From Rhizophagus irregularis (taxonomy: Eukaryota; Glomeromycota; Glomeromycetes; Glomerales; Glomeraceae): a DNA stretch of 64,000 nt. The notes under the pieces are model-generated. The model saw only the letters and a program-made list of their open reading frames with translations. It did not search any database and was not told the origin of the DNA. The stretch's first letter is position 1. The number at the start of each line of letters is the position of its first letter. The stretch lies in assembly GCF_026210795.1 (NCBI RefSeq), contig NC_089452.1:1-64000 (forward strand), in the 5' to 3' direction. The translations under genes and the position numbers were made by a program. Shown in pieces: positions 11,404-22,191 of the stretch.

Positions 11404-14400
11404 TAAATGCATCGAATTTTTCCACAAAAATCACATTCAACGAATTCGCGAACACGATTATTATTGAAAATGCCCTGGGGTAAATTATCAGCTTCTAGTT
11501 GTCCTGCTTTACTTGGACGAAAGTTTTCAGATGTTTGAGTCCCATATATACTTGGAAAATCCTTATAATGATTAGAATCAGCTAAAATAAAAACGCCCAA
11601 AAACATAATTAGAATTTTGAGCACTTTATGCAAAAAGGTTGTATAATTCTTACCAATAGATGGTTCAGAATCAGGCAAAAAATGCAATTCATCAAATACT
11701 TCAATTGGTAATTCAACTGGTAAACAGATAGTACATTCACTATTATTGCATTTCTTAATCTGCAAAAATTAGAGTTTTGTGATAAATTTCGAATACAATG
11801 AATATATATAAGTGCATTTTACTCTATTTGACATACCTGAAATGAATATTGTCTAATTTGACAATGCGTATCAATAAATTCCTTTAATTTATGAAATTTT
11901 CTTAATTCTACTAGCGTTGTATCATTAATTGTAAGCTGACTTTCAGCTGTTAATATAGACTATTATAATATTAATGATTAACAAAAATAAATTTAAGCAA
12001 ATATTAATATAAAAAATACCTCAAATAAAGAATCAATTTCAGTTTCTATGGCAGGAGAAGCGATTTTGAATTTTAAATCATGTAAAGAAAGTCGTGAAGT
12101 ACGATTTTCAAGGAATTCTTGAGTAATTTTAATTGATTTAATAAGCTCTTCTTTTAAATGTGAATTAGAATTAGCTCCTTCACGGATTTCAGATAAAGTT
12201 TTAAGCTTTTCAAAAGCTTGTTCTGATAATCCACTCATATCTTCTCGCTTCAAAGCAACACCTTGCAAAGCAAGATTTAATATTGACATTATACGTTCAG
12301 CTGGATTGGCCCAACTGTGGTAAGGAGCAGTTCGTACAGCAGCTAAGAAATCAAAGTTACCTTTTAAAAACAAGGCTATCAATGATATTTGAACAGATCT
12401 ATATGTGCATCAGTGATCTGGACCACCATCAGTATATAAAAGTAAAATTTTAGGTTTGTTAATATTATCTTGATATTGAATAGAATAATTATTATAGAAT
12501 TCTGTTGCATGTCGTATAGCAGAACTTGGTTGGAAAATTGTATCTTTATATGCTATATATACTTGACCCTGGTAAAATGAATCTGATATACTATTTGGAA
12601 TGTTAACAAATAAAGATGCCGAAGGGGTCAAAGATAATTTTGTAAAATCGTGATCACAAGAATTAAGTATTCCATCTATAGTAGTTAATGCTGATTTATT
12701 TCTCACTCCTGTTGAAGTAGCAACTGATTCTCCAATAGGAACTTTATGTTTGTCATCAGCACAAATTAATGTTGTATACTCTTTAAATTTAATAGCAAAT
12801 TCACGTAAATATCTCCAAAGTGCAGAACAGTAATGTGAATCAATATGAGACTTGCGTATTTGACGAGTTTGAATCATATATCGAATTTGAAACCTGCCTG
12901 TATACCGATTTTCTGAAAATTCTGTTTTTGGCCAAAATTGTAATTGCACCCATTCAGTTGAAGGTATTTCAATATCATTTGGTATGGTGCCATATTTATT
13001 TTCTAATCGTTCAATTATGATTTGCACCAGATCCTTAACTGAGATGGCAATTGGCATAACCTTTTTAAAATTTGAGATGATCTTGATATAAATTATATAA
13101 GATATAAATACAAAAATAGTATTTAAATTAATAATCATTACCTCATTAAAGTAATCTTGCATTTCATTCCAAAAGACATCAAATTTTGTGCCTTTTTCAT
13201 TAATAATCTTACGAAGATCTATAATAATATCAGGATCTTGGGTATCTAGCATCAATTTTATCCGTTCATGTGTTTTCTTATTGATTTCATTATTTGGTGT
13301 TGATACATCTCCTGTTAAATCTTGATAAAGTACTTGCAGAATTGAGCGTGATGCTTTAACTATTAAAGAATACTATAAAAAGGTTGGTGTATATTTAGTA
13401 TTTTCAATATTTTCAAAAGAAATATTTTAACTGAAATATAAACAAAAAAAAAAAAAAAGAAAAAAACCTTATTTATCACATTTTTTCGCATTTGTCTTGT
13501 ACAATAGATTGGGATTTGGTCATATGCTGCAGAAATATTTTTTGCTTCTTTTGTCTTGTCACATTTATCCAAAGAAGGAATTTTCCATACAAAATTTAAT
13601 GTACCGAGATAATTGCCATGATAATAATGATATAACGTGAAGGATACATCAGCACAAATATTTTGAAAAAAGAGATATATATTTTGTGGCTTGGGAGGAA
13701 GCAAATGATCTATATTTAGAAGATCATAATCATTGGATTCACGAAGAAGCTGTGCTAAAAACTCATATTGAGATGGATATAAGTCAACAGCTTCAATATC
13801 CTCAACTGTAATATCATCCCGCCCATTTCTTACAGGAACTAGACTCGTATGTATAGTACGCATTCTATTATCAACCCCCTTGAAGATAGTTGGCATATTC
13901 TTGAGCTATTTTTATCAGATCATCAATATCTTTAATTACTTCTTCCCAATGTAATAGGCGTGTCCAAGGTTGTTGAATAGATAAAATTAAAGCTTTAACA
14001 AATGACTCAAGTTTTTCTCGTGATATTTCAATTTTTTTATGCTTCGTAGTATCATGATAGAGATTATAATGACTTTCAGAAGCATATACAGAAAGTTTGG
14101 CTATAATTTTTGGTAGTTTCAAGCCACGTTTTTCCAATTTGCCAAGATGAGGATCCAAATACCATACTAAATCGGTAACTCTGCGGATAAAAGAATGCCC
14201 AATAGTTAAATGATTATCATTCAGCCATCCCAGTTTCCTTTCTTGCAAAATTTTTAAAAAATCATTATAGAGCAAATCATTACGAAATTGGGAGTTGTAA
14301 AGTGGTGGAAGTTTTTTTAGGCGTTGTTGTGTCATCATAAAATTAAATGCTGAAGATCCTTCATTAGATAACTCATCGGGAATTGATATACTATGAGATA

Positions 14401-14656
14401 TTGTAAAATGTACATGCTGCGCCTTCAATTGAAAACATGCTTCTAAATTTTTGGTAAGGCCATTTAATAAAGGATGCCAAGCTGAAGAATCATTACATTG
14501 AAGATCAACTTTTACCAGCTTATCTTCTAAAAAAAGTTCATTTGAAAGTGCTTCTTTTAATAAATCTTCAAAATTTCCAGACTCTTTAATACCAACCACT
14601 GCTGATTTTACTAAAGATATGCCATTTTCATAGGCTGTTACAAACAAATACAACAT
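11404..14656 (-). pseudogene. Gene B: multi-exon DDE-type transposase
   Basis: Coding blocks at 14656-13871, 13896-13471, 13371-13141, 13058-11993, about 11958-11840, then 11765-11403. They are joined by GT-AG introns (for example donor at 13470, acceptor before 13371; intron about 13140-13059). Core: ICADDKHKVPIGE, LLLYTDGGPDH, then HSWANPAERIMSILN, a D-D-E arrangement like gene C. Breaks: a 1-bp shift in a G run at about 13882, and one TGA directly after GGPDH (about 12409) with the frame open on the far side (Arg CGA to TGA likely). The gene is then cut by element C and ends at 7859. Estimated about 1000 residues when whole. Confidence 0.75.
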
Positions 14657-14987
14657 TTGATGTATATAATTTCCAAAAAAAGTATCGTCAGTTCTGCAGT
14701 TTTATTTACTGATACTACACGAAAGAAAAAGAAAAGTTTATCGAACAAAGAAAAAAGAAAAAGAAAATACGATTTGTTCACATGTTAATAATATAAATTA
14801 AGTGTTAATACAAGTGGTCAATTGTGATACAATATCACAAACTTAACGTTACAATCATTACATCTAATAAAATAACGTGACTTTATATATGTGTTTAAAA
14901 TTTAATATGTACAAAATTTTACCCCCTGCCCCCCTCTATTTTTTTCATGTCATGTGATGTTAAACGAAACTATTTATTGGAGTGGCC

Positions 14988-16563
14988 TAATGCATATTAT
15001 GAAAGTTTTCCAAATTTTCTAAGAGGTTTTTTTGATGGGCTTATTGGTGAAATTTTTAAAAAAAAATTAATAAATTTAAATAAAAAATGAAAACAACATG
15101 AAAAACCTTTAAAACAATTAGATGTTGAACATATTACCAAATGTGTAACATTTTTTGCTTCACTTATAATAAGTATGGCATTTCCTTATCTTGGTGTTTG
15201 GTTTACTCAGGTAATGGCTAGTATGTCTTGAAAATCACGCCTCTTTTTTCATTTCGCCAACTCTTATCTACTCTTCATATAAGTGGTCATACTGATAGTA
15301 ATGAACGCCGAATAAAGAAATAATGAATAGATAAAGTTAATCTAACTGAAAAATTAATAAAAGGACCAAATATATGGAATTTGGCGGTTATAGATAATAT
15401 TGATTTCAAAGAAAAATCTTTTACATACGAAAATATTTTTGACACCACACGCAAAAGTTCTCATATAACGCTACGAATGGCATTTCAAATGCGGATGCCA
15501 ATTCCTTTGGAAGAAAGAGCAGATGATAAAAAAAATATAACATCTCCAACAGGTCTCTTTGGCATGAATAATCTGATGAAAGACACATGGGATAAGTTTG
15601 ACGATATTATTGATAATCTCTTAAATTTTCAAACAAGTTCTGAAGGACAACTTCTTTACAATACCGATTTTGATATGACAGCTATTCACCAAAAAATTCT
15701 TGAAAATGTTGATCACGGTTGTTTAGCTGATGCACCTAATATAGTCATATTAGAAACTGGCAGAATTCTAAATTCAGACGAAGGAATATTTCAATCCATA
15801 GAAATGTACAAACAAGACTTTAATTTAGGACTGGATGACTACTTGGATGTGGTAGCTGATGAAGCAATCTTCAGAAGACTAATAAAACAGAGAAAAATAT
15901 GGCCGAAACTGCATCCTATTCTTGGCCAGTGGCACACATCCAAGGATATGTGTGGAGTTTTAATTGTATTATTTTTGAGCTATGGAATTTTTGACCTAGC
16001 AAAAGTATCAGGAGTCAAATTCTTGGATAAATTGGACAAAATTGTTGATTATCGTTCTACAGTTCGTGTTTTAGAGTTAATATGGTGTGCAGTAACTATA
16101 TCTATTCACATATATATGAAAAAAACAAACCTTAATAAATATAATATAATAGATTCAAATAGTGGTGCCAATAATATTTTACGAATATGGTATCTTTATT
16201 ATAAATAGCATCAATTTTCAAAGCACATCGTGTAAGAATCCGTGTTGGCAATTATAAATTGCAGAAAAACGCTTTGGCTTGTTTTGCTAGTTTATTTACA
16301 TCAGCAGGAAAATCAAACTATTCATCATCAGTTACTCAATATCTTGGAATGCTGGCTCAATTCCCAAAACTTGAAGAAAAATTGGAATGTGTTTCGTCAG
16401 TTAAAATTGATAATGATGAAAAATGAAAGGGTTACTACTTCGCATTTGACGAAGCCCTTGAAACCTTCGGAGTTAAGTTTATCAAACAGAACATTACCGG
16501 AAATGTAGTTGATGATAATAAATTAAAATTACAAGTCAAAGCTGCCTAGAATAAACAAGATCG
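14988..16563 (+). pseudogene. Gene A, middle part, transposase-like domain
   Basis: Continues from ISL at 7680 as NAYYESFPNFLRGFFDG. Several breaks follow (TGA at about 15088 and 15227, shifts near 15330), then a long open stretch at 15381-16208 with LDVVADEAIFRRL, HPILGQWHTSKDM and YRSTVRVLELIWCA. After a shift near 16208 it continues NYKLQKNALACFASLFTSAG, YYFAFDEALETFGVKF, KLQVKAA, one TAG (about 16547), NKQDR. The acidic and WHT motifs recall a large transposase-like family repeated in arbuscular mycorrhizal fungi (from memory). Exact superfamily unknown. Confidence 0.65.
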
Positions 16564-17092
16564 CACAGGTCGAAAAGTGAAAATCAATCAGTCACCAATC
16601 GGTCACCAATCAGGTACCTGATTGGTGACTGATTATCTATTGGATTTTTGCATTTTTCAGAATATGTCACCAATCAGGCAGTTTGCTAACTTTTGATCCA
16701 GTGATCAGAAAAAGATGAAATATAGCTCATTGGAATCGTCTCAACGAGACGAATCTAATGGTAGTAAAATCGCATTTCTAGGATTAATACTTGATGAAAA
16801 ATTAAGTAAAATATAAAAATAAAAATGTATCATTTATATTATATTTAATTTTTTATTAACTATTAATGCTAGAAATGCGATTTTACTACCATTAGATTCG
16901 TCTTGTTGAGACGATTCCAATGAGCTATATTTCATCATTTTCTGATCACTGGATCAAAAGTTAGCAAACTGCCTCGATTGCATGATTTGGCAGAAAATAG
17001 CCAATCAGGCACAATCAAGCTATGAATCAGTCACCAATCAGCTACCTGATTGGTGACTGATTGGTGCCTGATTTTTCACTTTTCGACCTGTG
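16564..17092. mobile_element. Palindromic MITE with TCG duplication
   Basis: 529 bp. Ends CACAGGTCGAAAAGTG and CACTTTTCGACCTGTG; the arms (about 16564-16800 and 16862-17092) are complementary almost throughout, around a short AT loop. The trinucleotide TCG flanks both sides (16561-16563, 17093-17095). Removing the MITE and one TCG joins gene A as NKQDR-IGILLLEY in frame. Each arm holds one copy of the CGTCTC...GAGACG module described in the findings, and clustered ACCAATCAGG/CCTGATTGGT words near the ends. Confidence 0.85.
16722..16929. repeat. CGTCTC hairpin module, inverted pair
   Basis: The module TAGCTCATTGGAATCGTCTC, then AACGAGACGAATCTAATGG, TAGTAAAATCG is at 16722-16775, and its inverted copy at 16875-16929. 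The same module occurs four times in each pogo-type MITE (31224 and 35036). Confidence 0.85.
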
Positions 17093-17755
17093 TCGTATAG
17101 GAATCTTATTATTAGAATATCTTAATGATCCTTGTAGATCAATTGGACAAAGAGCTGTAGATATCCGTAAAATGGCCATGTGGAAACTAGTAAACGAACT
17201 TTTGTCAGCATTTGAACATTCTGATAATTATAATCGTTATCAAAATCCTTTATGGAGTACTACTACTTCTGATCATATTACGGCAGACAGTATTAGACGT
17301 CTTGAAAACTGTTTTCCTGATGGAATTTTAAGAATAGAAGAAATTTTCCTACAAGATGTCATTTCAATACAAAAAAGTAATAAAGTTGGAAGGAGAAAAT
17401 TGGGAATTATAAGATGGAAACCTAATGACCAAAATTCAAAAAAAATAAAAACAAAATGGCATCGAGTTCAAATACAGAAAATTCTATTTCTGATCAACAG
17501 ATGCCAACTAATTTGATACTTCAAATAGTAATTATAGATAAAGATGGGCCGCTAATAAAAAAGCCAAGACAATCACATCATAAAACTAAACCCAAAGAAA
17601 AGAGTCTTTTAGAACCATTAGTGACTTGTTCTGAGTATCCGAATGATGAACAAATAGAACAAGTTAGAGAATTGCTAGGAAATGAATGGGATAAGGATCG
17701 AATTTATCAATATATATCTCATCATAGACGTAATAAAAACAATAAACATTAATAA
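17093..17755 (+). pseudogene. Gene A, C-terminal part
   Basis: Resumes after the MITE as IGILLLEYLNDPCRSIG and continues to GRRKLGIIRWKPNDQ and a Lys-rich end. A second frame (17456-17752, MASSSNTENSISDQQ to HHRRNKNNKH) overlaps the end and is probably the true C-terminal tail after a 1-bp shift in the A run near 17445. No metal-binding motif is seen here. Together with the two upstream blocks this gives a protein of roughly 1000 residues before decay. Confidence 0.55.
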
Positions 17756-18479
17756 TTTATTATATATTACCTTAAATAAACTTGGTCTTTAATAAAAGAA
17801 GTCTTCAAGGTTTCATTATATATAAAAAAAATGCCATTTTTCGTTAAAAAGTCCTGTTGTATATGGTTTCTTAAAGTGGTTACGTCAAAAGAACTGCTAA
17901 AAACTAAGTTCGTTGGGTACTTTTTTTTTGATTTAAAAGTTGGTAGCAAAAGAATCTCGGGCTTTAGTGTCAAAAATAGGTAAATTTCCTAATAGGATAA
18001 AATTTCGCAGGAAAACAGGGAGGGCCAAACTTTTACTTATTTTAATAGAAGAAATGTTGTTGAAAAAAGTTTATCAAGGGATTTTTTTTTAAATAATAAT
18101 TTTAATATATATATATATATATTTAAATTAAATAGTACAGTTGTTAGATCGTGAGATAATTAATAGTATAAGTTGAGGTGTTTGGTTCGGTTCCTAAGGT
18201 GAGTAAAAATAATTATAATTTAATTTAATTTAAAATATATAATTAAAATATATATATAATATATGTTAATATACGGTGTTAAACAATAACGTATAATGTA
18301 TTGAACTACACATTAAAGTTGAACAACGCGTATATTAACATTATGCGTTGGTATACTCCAGTATACGGGTGTTGATTAATATTGTAAATCGCATTGAACA
18401 ATTAGCTAGTATTGATTAACGCGTATACTGGTGTGAATCAACACTTTTCAAACTTGCTGATAATGAGACCATCGCAGAT
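17756..18479. other. AT-rich spacer between gene A and the MULE relic
   Basis: Contains (TA)n microsatellite at about 18106-18122 and TA-rich runs at 18233-18270, and short imperfect palindromes with GCGTATA/TATACGC words (18320-18440). A 68-codon frame at 17767-17973 has no support. Element ends are not resolved. Confidence 0.4.
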
Positions 18480-20690
18480 AGAACTGTGGCGTAGATTTCA
18501 CGATGTTGCGATTAATGATAATACATCGCAAACAAATAAATATCGAATGTATCTATCCCTTACTAAGTAGTAGATAATCATACACGCTTGCATATGGTCG
18601 TAACTGCTATTGTTTCAGACGAAACAAAAGAGACCTATTAATGGATTCTGGAATGTTTACTGTCTGCCACAGACAATCTTGTCCCAAATATTTTATTCAC
18701 TGATGCAGACCCCGTGATGATTTCAGCTATTTATGAAATACTGCCATCAACAAAACATAATTACTATATCTGGCACCTGCGCAAAAACCTTGACAAAAAT
18801 TTGAGAGGCGGCTTCGTAAAAATTACAATAAATTTGTGAAAGCATGGAATAAATGCCAGAATTTCTTCTCAGAGTATAAATTTCAAAAACGATGGCGTGA
18901 ACTTCTTACTGGCTTTCTGGCAGCAAAAAAATACCTAAAGCGTGCACTTAGACAAGTTGTAACTAGCTGGGCATTATGCCATACTAGTCGATCATTCAAT
19001 GCAGGAATTCAGTCAATTCAACGCATTGAAGATTATAATTCGCTAATTAAACGATTGGTCAAAAGTTCAGCAACATTGTTTGAATTGGATACACATATCC
19101 AGTCACTTCTCAACAAAGAAGAAAATTTGAACAGCATGAACAATCAAATCAAAATCCAACAGTGGGTTTGCCGAACATTGTCAGGAGGTACTTTAAAAGA
19201 ATAGATATCATCATCAAAAAATTTCTTACTCCTCGTGTTTTAAAGATGCAACACAATCAAATGAATAAAAGTTTACTTTATCGTGCAAATAGAGTAGAGG
19301 ATTGGAATGATTTGCTCAAAAATGAATTATAAATCGTAAAACATTGGCATTTTCTTGCAAATCACGTAACATTTTTATTATATTTTTTATCTAGATTACC
19401 ATTGACGAAGGACAAGATGAAAACGGTGAAGATGATGAAGATTATGAAGATAGTGAAGATGGTGATGATGGTGATTATGGTGATAATGATGATAATGATG
19501 AACAATCTGATGATGAAGAGCAATCTGATGATAAAGAACAATCCGATGATGAAAAACAATCTGATGGCGAAGAACAATCTGATGATGAAGAGCAAGATAA
19601 TATTGATACACGATCTGAAAAGTTGAATTTTCCTGAAGATGACTATAAATCATCAATAGTCAATTTACATGCTCTAATTACATACCTTAATCATGCTAAC
19701 ATTCATGAGGTTTGACGTGTAACAACAATTGAACAAAACAAAGAGCATTTCGTGGTGATATATGATAATGCTAATCACTTATGTACATGCATGTGGCTTG
19801 TAGTAAGAGGATTAGTTTGTTGACATTTCTTTTCAGTGATACTCAATTCAGATAAGGCTATGTTTCATATCGGACTCATTCCAGATCGATGGTACAATGA
19901 AAAATTTCCCGATTTTCAAGAAGAACCTGCAATCGCAATTTATAGCGAAAAGAATACTGTCAACCCCACGTATGAACATTAAATTAGGACGGATTTTAGC
20001 CTATTACATGAGATTCACCATACACAAGCATTTTCGGAAACTGCCAAGCAAAATTTATCTCACAAAGCCAAATATAATCAAGGTTTTGGCTACGTGAAAA
20101 AAGCAATTAGACTAGCCCTTGAAATAGGCTGTACAGACGAATTAAATGGAATGTTACAAAGGTGGATAAGAGAGAAGGAAAATGAAACTCGTTCTAGGCA
20201 ACTGGAGATCGATAAAGAAAATTTACCAAATATTAGCAACCCTTATCAGACGCGTATAAAAGGTGCTCCAAGAAAGCATATAAAGAATGCATTAGAAGAT
20301 AATCAAAAGCAAAAGTTAAGTGGATCTGCTAGTACTCAACGATCACAGTATGTATGCAGTCACTGTAAAGCAGTGTTGTCACAGGACAATGTCTGGGACA
20401 TGTTACACAAAAAAGAAATGATAACCCCTCGAAATTTTTCTATGATAACCTTGTTCAATACTTAGCAAAAATGTTTAGCATCCAATTATGGATAAATAAA
20501 TATAATTTTTGTAAAGAATTTTAAGTTACAGAAGAGTATGGACAGAGCGCGGACATGTCCGGGACAACCAAAAAAAGCTGCAGACATCAAAAATGTACAA
20601 CACTGCTGTAAAGGCATTGGACATAATGCACGTAGGTGCAAACTTAAAAAGAATCTAAAGAAGCCTAAATCTAAACGACTTACAAAATGA
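18480..20690 (+). pseudogene. MULE (Mutator-like) transposase relic
   Basis: Order along the frame: RRFHDVAINDNTSQTNKY; VVDNHTRLHMVVTAIVSDET with the first catalytic Asp; TDADPVMISAI with the second; YIWHLRKNLDKNLRG; RSFNAGIQSIQRIEDYN near the expected Glu; an acidic DDE/QSDD repeat tract (19393-19615); a SWIM finger HLCTCMWL...VC-x-HF (about 19778-19830); and a terminal knuckle CCKGIGHNARRCK (about 20611-20650) with a basic tail. This is the usual layout of FAR1-like MULE transposases. Stops include TAA in a TY-x-WIL context (about 18640), TGA in the SWIM Cys-x-His (about 19821) and TGA near 19714, each one C-to-T step from CAA or CGA. Several frameshifts. Inactive. Confidence 0.8.
19393..19615 (+). 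repeat. GATGATGAAGAGCAATCT-type acidic codon repeat
   Basis: An in-frame repeat inside the MULE relic encoding GDDGDYGDNDD and five QSDDEE/QSDDKE/QSDGEE units. Methionine-rich and histidine/isoleucine-rich frames overlapping it on either strand are shadows of this repeat. Confidence 0.7.
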
Positions 20691-20893
20691 TTAGTTTAGA
20701 ATTTTAGGATAGCAAATTGTTATCGTTTGTTTTAATAAAGAATTGAAAATGCATTTATGATTAAACATGTAACTTTTGATTGTAATTAAATGCGTAACAA
20801 TTTATTAAATGAATGCGCGTTATTCAGAATTCAAAGTTCAAACTCAAATTCAAACAAAAGTTCGAAACAATGAAAAATTTGAAAAAATTAAAG

Positions 20894-20972
20894 GCCCAGT
20901 GCAGGAATTGAACCTGCGTTTCTAAGATAAAAAAAAAATTATTGAGCGTTCTAACCACTGAACTAATTGAGC
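20894..20972 (-). tRNA. tRNA-like sequence, probably a pseudo-tRNA
   Basis: Read on the minus strand: a 7-bp acceptor stem (GCTCAAT with ACTGGGC, one mismatch, one GU); a D arm GTTC-AGTGGTTA-GAAC matching box A (TAGTTCAGTGG); and a T arm GCAGG-TTCAATT-CCTGC containing box B GGTTCAATTCC. The anticodon region is abnormal: a run of ten T replaces a clean 5-bp stem and loop, so no anticodon can be assigned. Likely a decayed tRNA or a tRNA-derived head. A tRNAscan/Infernal score would decide. Confidence 0.5.
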
Positions 20973-21117
20973 AAAATAATAATTATAAATGGATAATAGT
21001 TATATTTATATATTATACATCATGTGACATATTCAAAAAAAAAACCCAGGCGATAATCGCCCAGGCGACGGTTAGCAATTCCCTTAAAAATATCATTAAT
21101 TTAATATTATATTTTAG

Positions 21118-21805
21118 ATTCAATTTCATCTAATAGTACAATTACAGATAATATAATTTCTATTGACAAAAATTCTCCAACTGAAACTATTGTTCCTTCA
21201 ACTGCAGTTGACACTACTATTCCTCTAACTGAAACAACCACTTCAACTGAGACTACTACTCCTCTTACTCCTCTTAATTTAAATACAAAACATTCAATAT
21301 CTATTTGGAAGCAAGAATATATTAGCTCAATATCAAATCTTCATAGGTCGAAATGCTAAAAATCGGCAAAAAAAATGGCGCGAAAAGCAGTGGCTATTCT
21401 TGGCTATTCTTGGCTATTCTTGGCTGTTTTTGGCTATTTACGAATTAACCTATACTATTTGTAAATAGTTTATACAAATTTGCGAATAGTTTATGCGATT
21501 TGCGCCATTTTTTTTGCCTATTTTTGATCATTTGACGTGTGCTTCTTGCTGATTTGAATGACTTAATTACAGTTGAAAATAGCATGAATAGACTTACTCA
21601 AAATAGACCAGCTGAAATTGATCCTGATACAGAGAATGTAGCTAAAGAAATAACTACACTATTAAATAATTTAAATAATTGTGAACAGTTGGTTAAGCTG
21701 AAGAGTATTACTTTTAATGCCTGGAAAGAAAAAAATGAAACAAGAAACAAAAGAAAAATAAAAAGTACTGAAAATTTATGTCCAATATCACCTTCTAAAA
21801 AATAA
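21118..21805 (+). pseudogene. Unknown gene fragment, Thr-rich then helical, split by a small MITE
   Basis: Frame at about 21118-21344 encodes a Ser/Thr-rich region (PLTETTTSTETTTPLTPL) and SIWKQEYISSISNLH. The frame continues after a MITE as VLLADLNDLITVENS and NLNNCEQLVKLKSITFNAW, ending with KRKIKSTENLCPISPSKK and a stop at 21805. The tail shape resembles N-terminal linker regions of transposon-borne genes such as gene C, but I recognise no domain. Confidence 0.4.
21345..21537. mobile_element. Small MITE in a coding frame
   Basis: About 190 bp with imperfect inverted ends: AGGTCGAAATGCTAAAAAT...GGCAAAAAAAATGGCGC at the left, and the reverse complement of the right end ACGTCAAATGATCAAAAAT...GGCAAAAAAAATGGCGC. 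Contains three direct copies of TGGCTATTCT (about 21390-21425). The AGGTCGAAA end resembles the MITE at 16564. Target duplication not clear. Confidence 0.6.
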
Positions 21806-22191
21806 TAACGTAAAGATTCTCATAAACCATTTTAACATAACGAAGTCTTTGTCAAAATATGTCAAAATACCATATTATAGAATATTTTATCAATAAAAAA
21901 ATATAGTTTAAAAATAAATAAAGTTTTTTTTTTTATTATAATTTTAAAAATTATAAACTTTTTTTTAAAAAATTTTAAGAAAAAAAATTTTTTTTAAAAA
22001 AAAATTTTTTATGTGACAAAGTCTCATAATCAAATTGTTTCAAAATAGTGTTTGGAGACATGCCAAGAAAGGAAAATCTGACCACCGATCAAAATGATCT
22101 GCATCCGAGGGTGGTGTGGTAAGATGATCCAAATAATAATAATACGAGTAGTTTTAATAATAATGTGGAGTAGTGAGAAGGAACCACCGTA
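21806..22191. other. AT-rich spacer
   Basis: Long A and T runs at 21925-22010 forming imperfect self-complementary stretches (AAAAATTTT words), then GATGATCCAAATAATAATAATACG up to the pogo element. No gene seen. Confidence 0.5.

Larger units (their letters stand above)
7683..14987. mobile_element. DNA transposon B (TAA duplication), split by element C
   Basis: 7305 bp bounded by imperfect inverted repeats of about 33 bp: GGCCGTTCCAACAAATAGT at the left, and GGCCACTCCAATAAATAGT as the reverse complement of the right end, both continuing to ...TCGTTTAACATCA. The trinucleotide TAA flanks both ends (7680-7682, 14988-14990). It carries one multi-exon minus-strand DDE-type gene and is itself interrupted by element C. 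TWA duplications occur in PIF/Harbinger and some other superfamilies. The transposase is not a typical Harbinger type, so I leave the superfamily open (Zator should be tested). Confidence 0.85.

Noticed and set aside
19362-19656. Met/Lys-rich plus frame and Ile/Phe- or His-rich minus frames
   Set aside because: Shadows of the GAT/GAA codon repeat in the acidic tract of the MULE relic.
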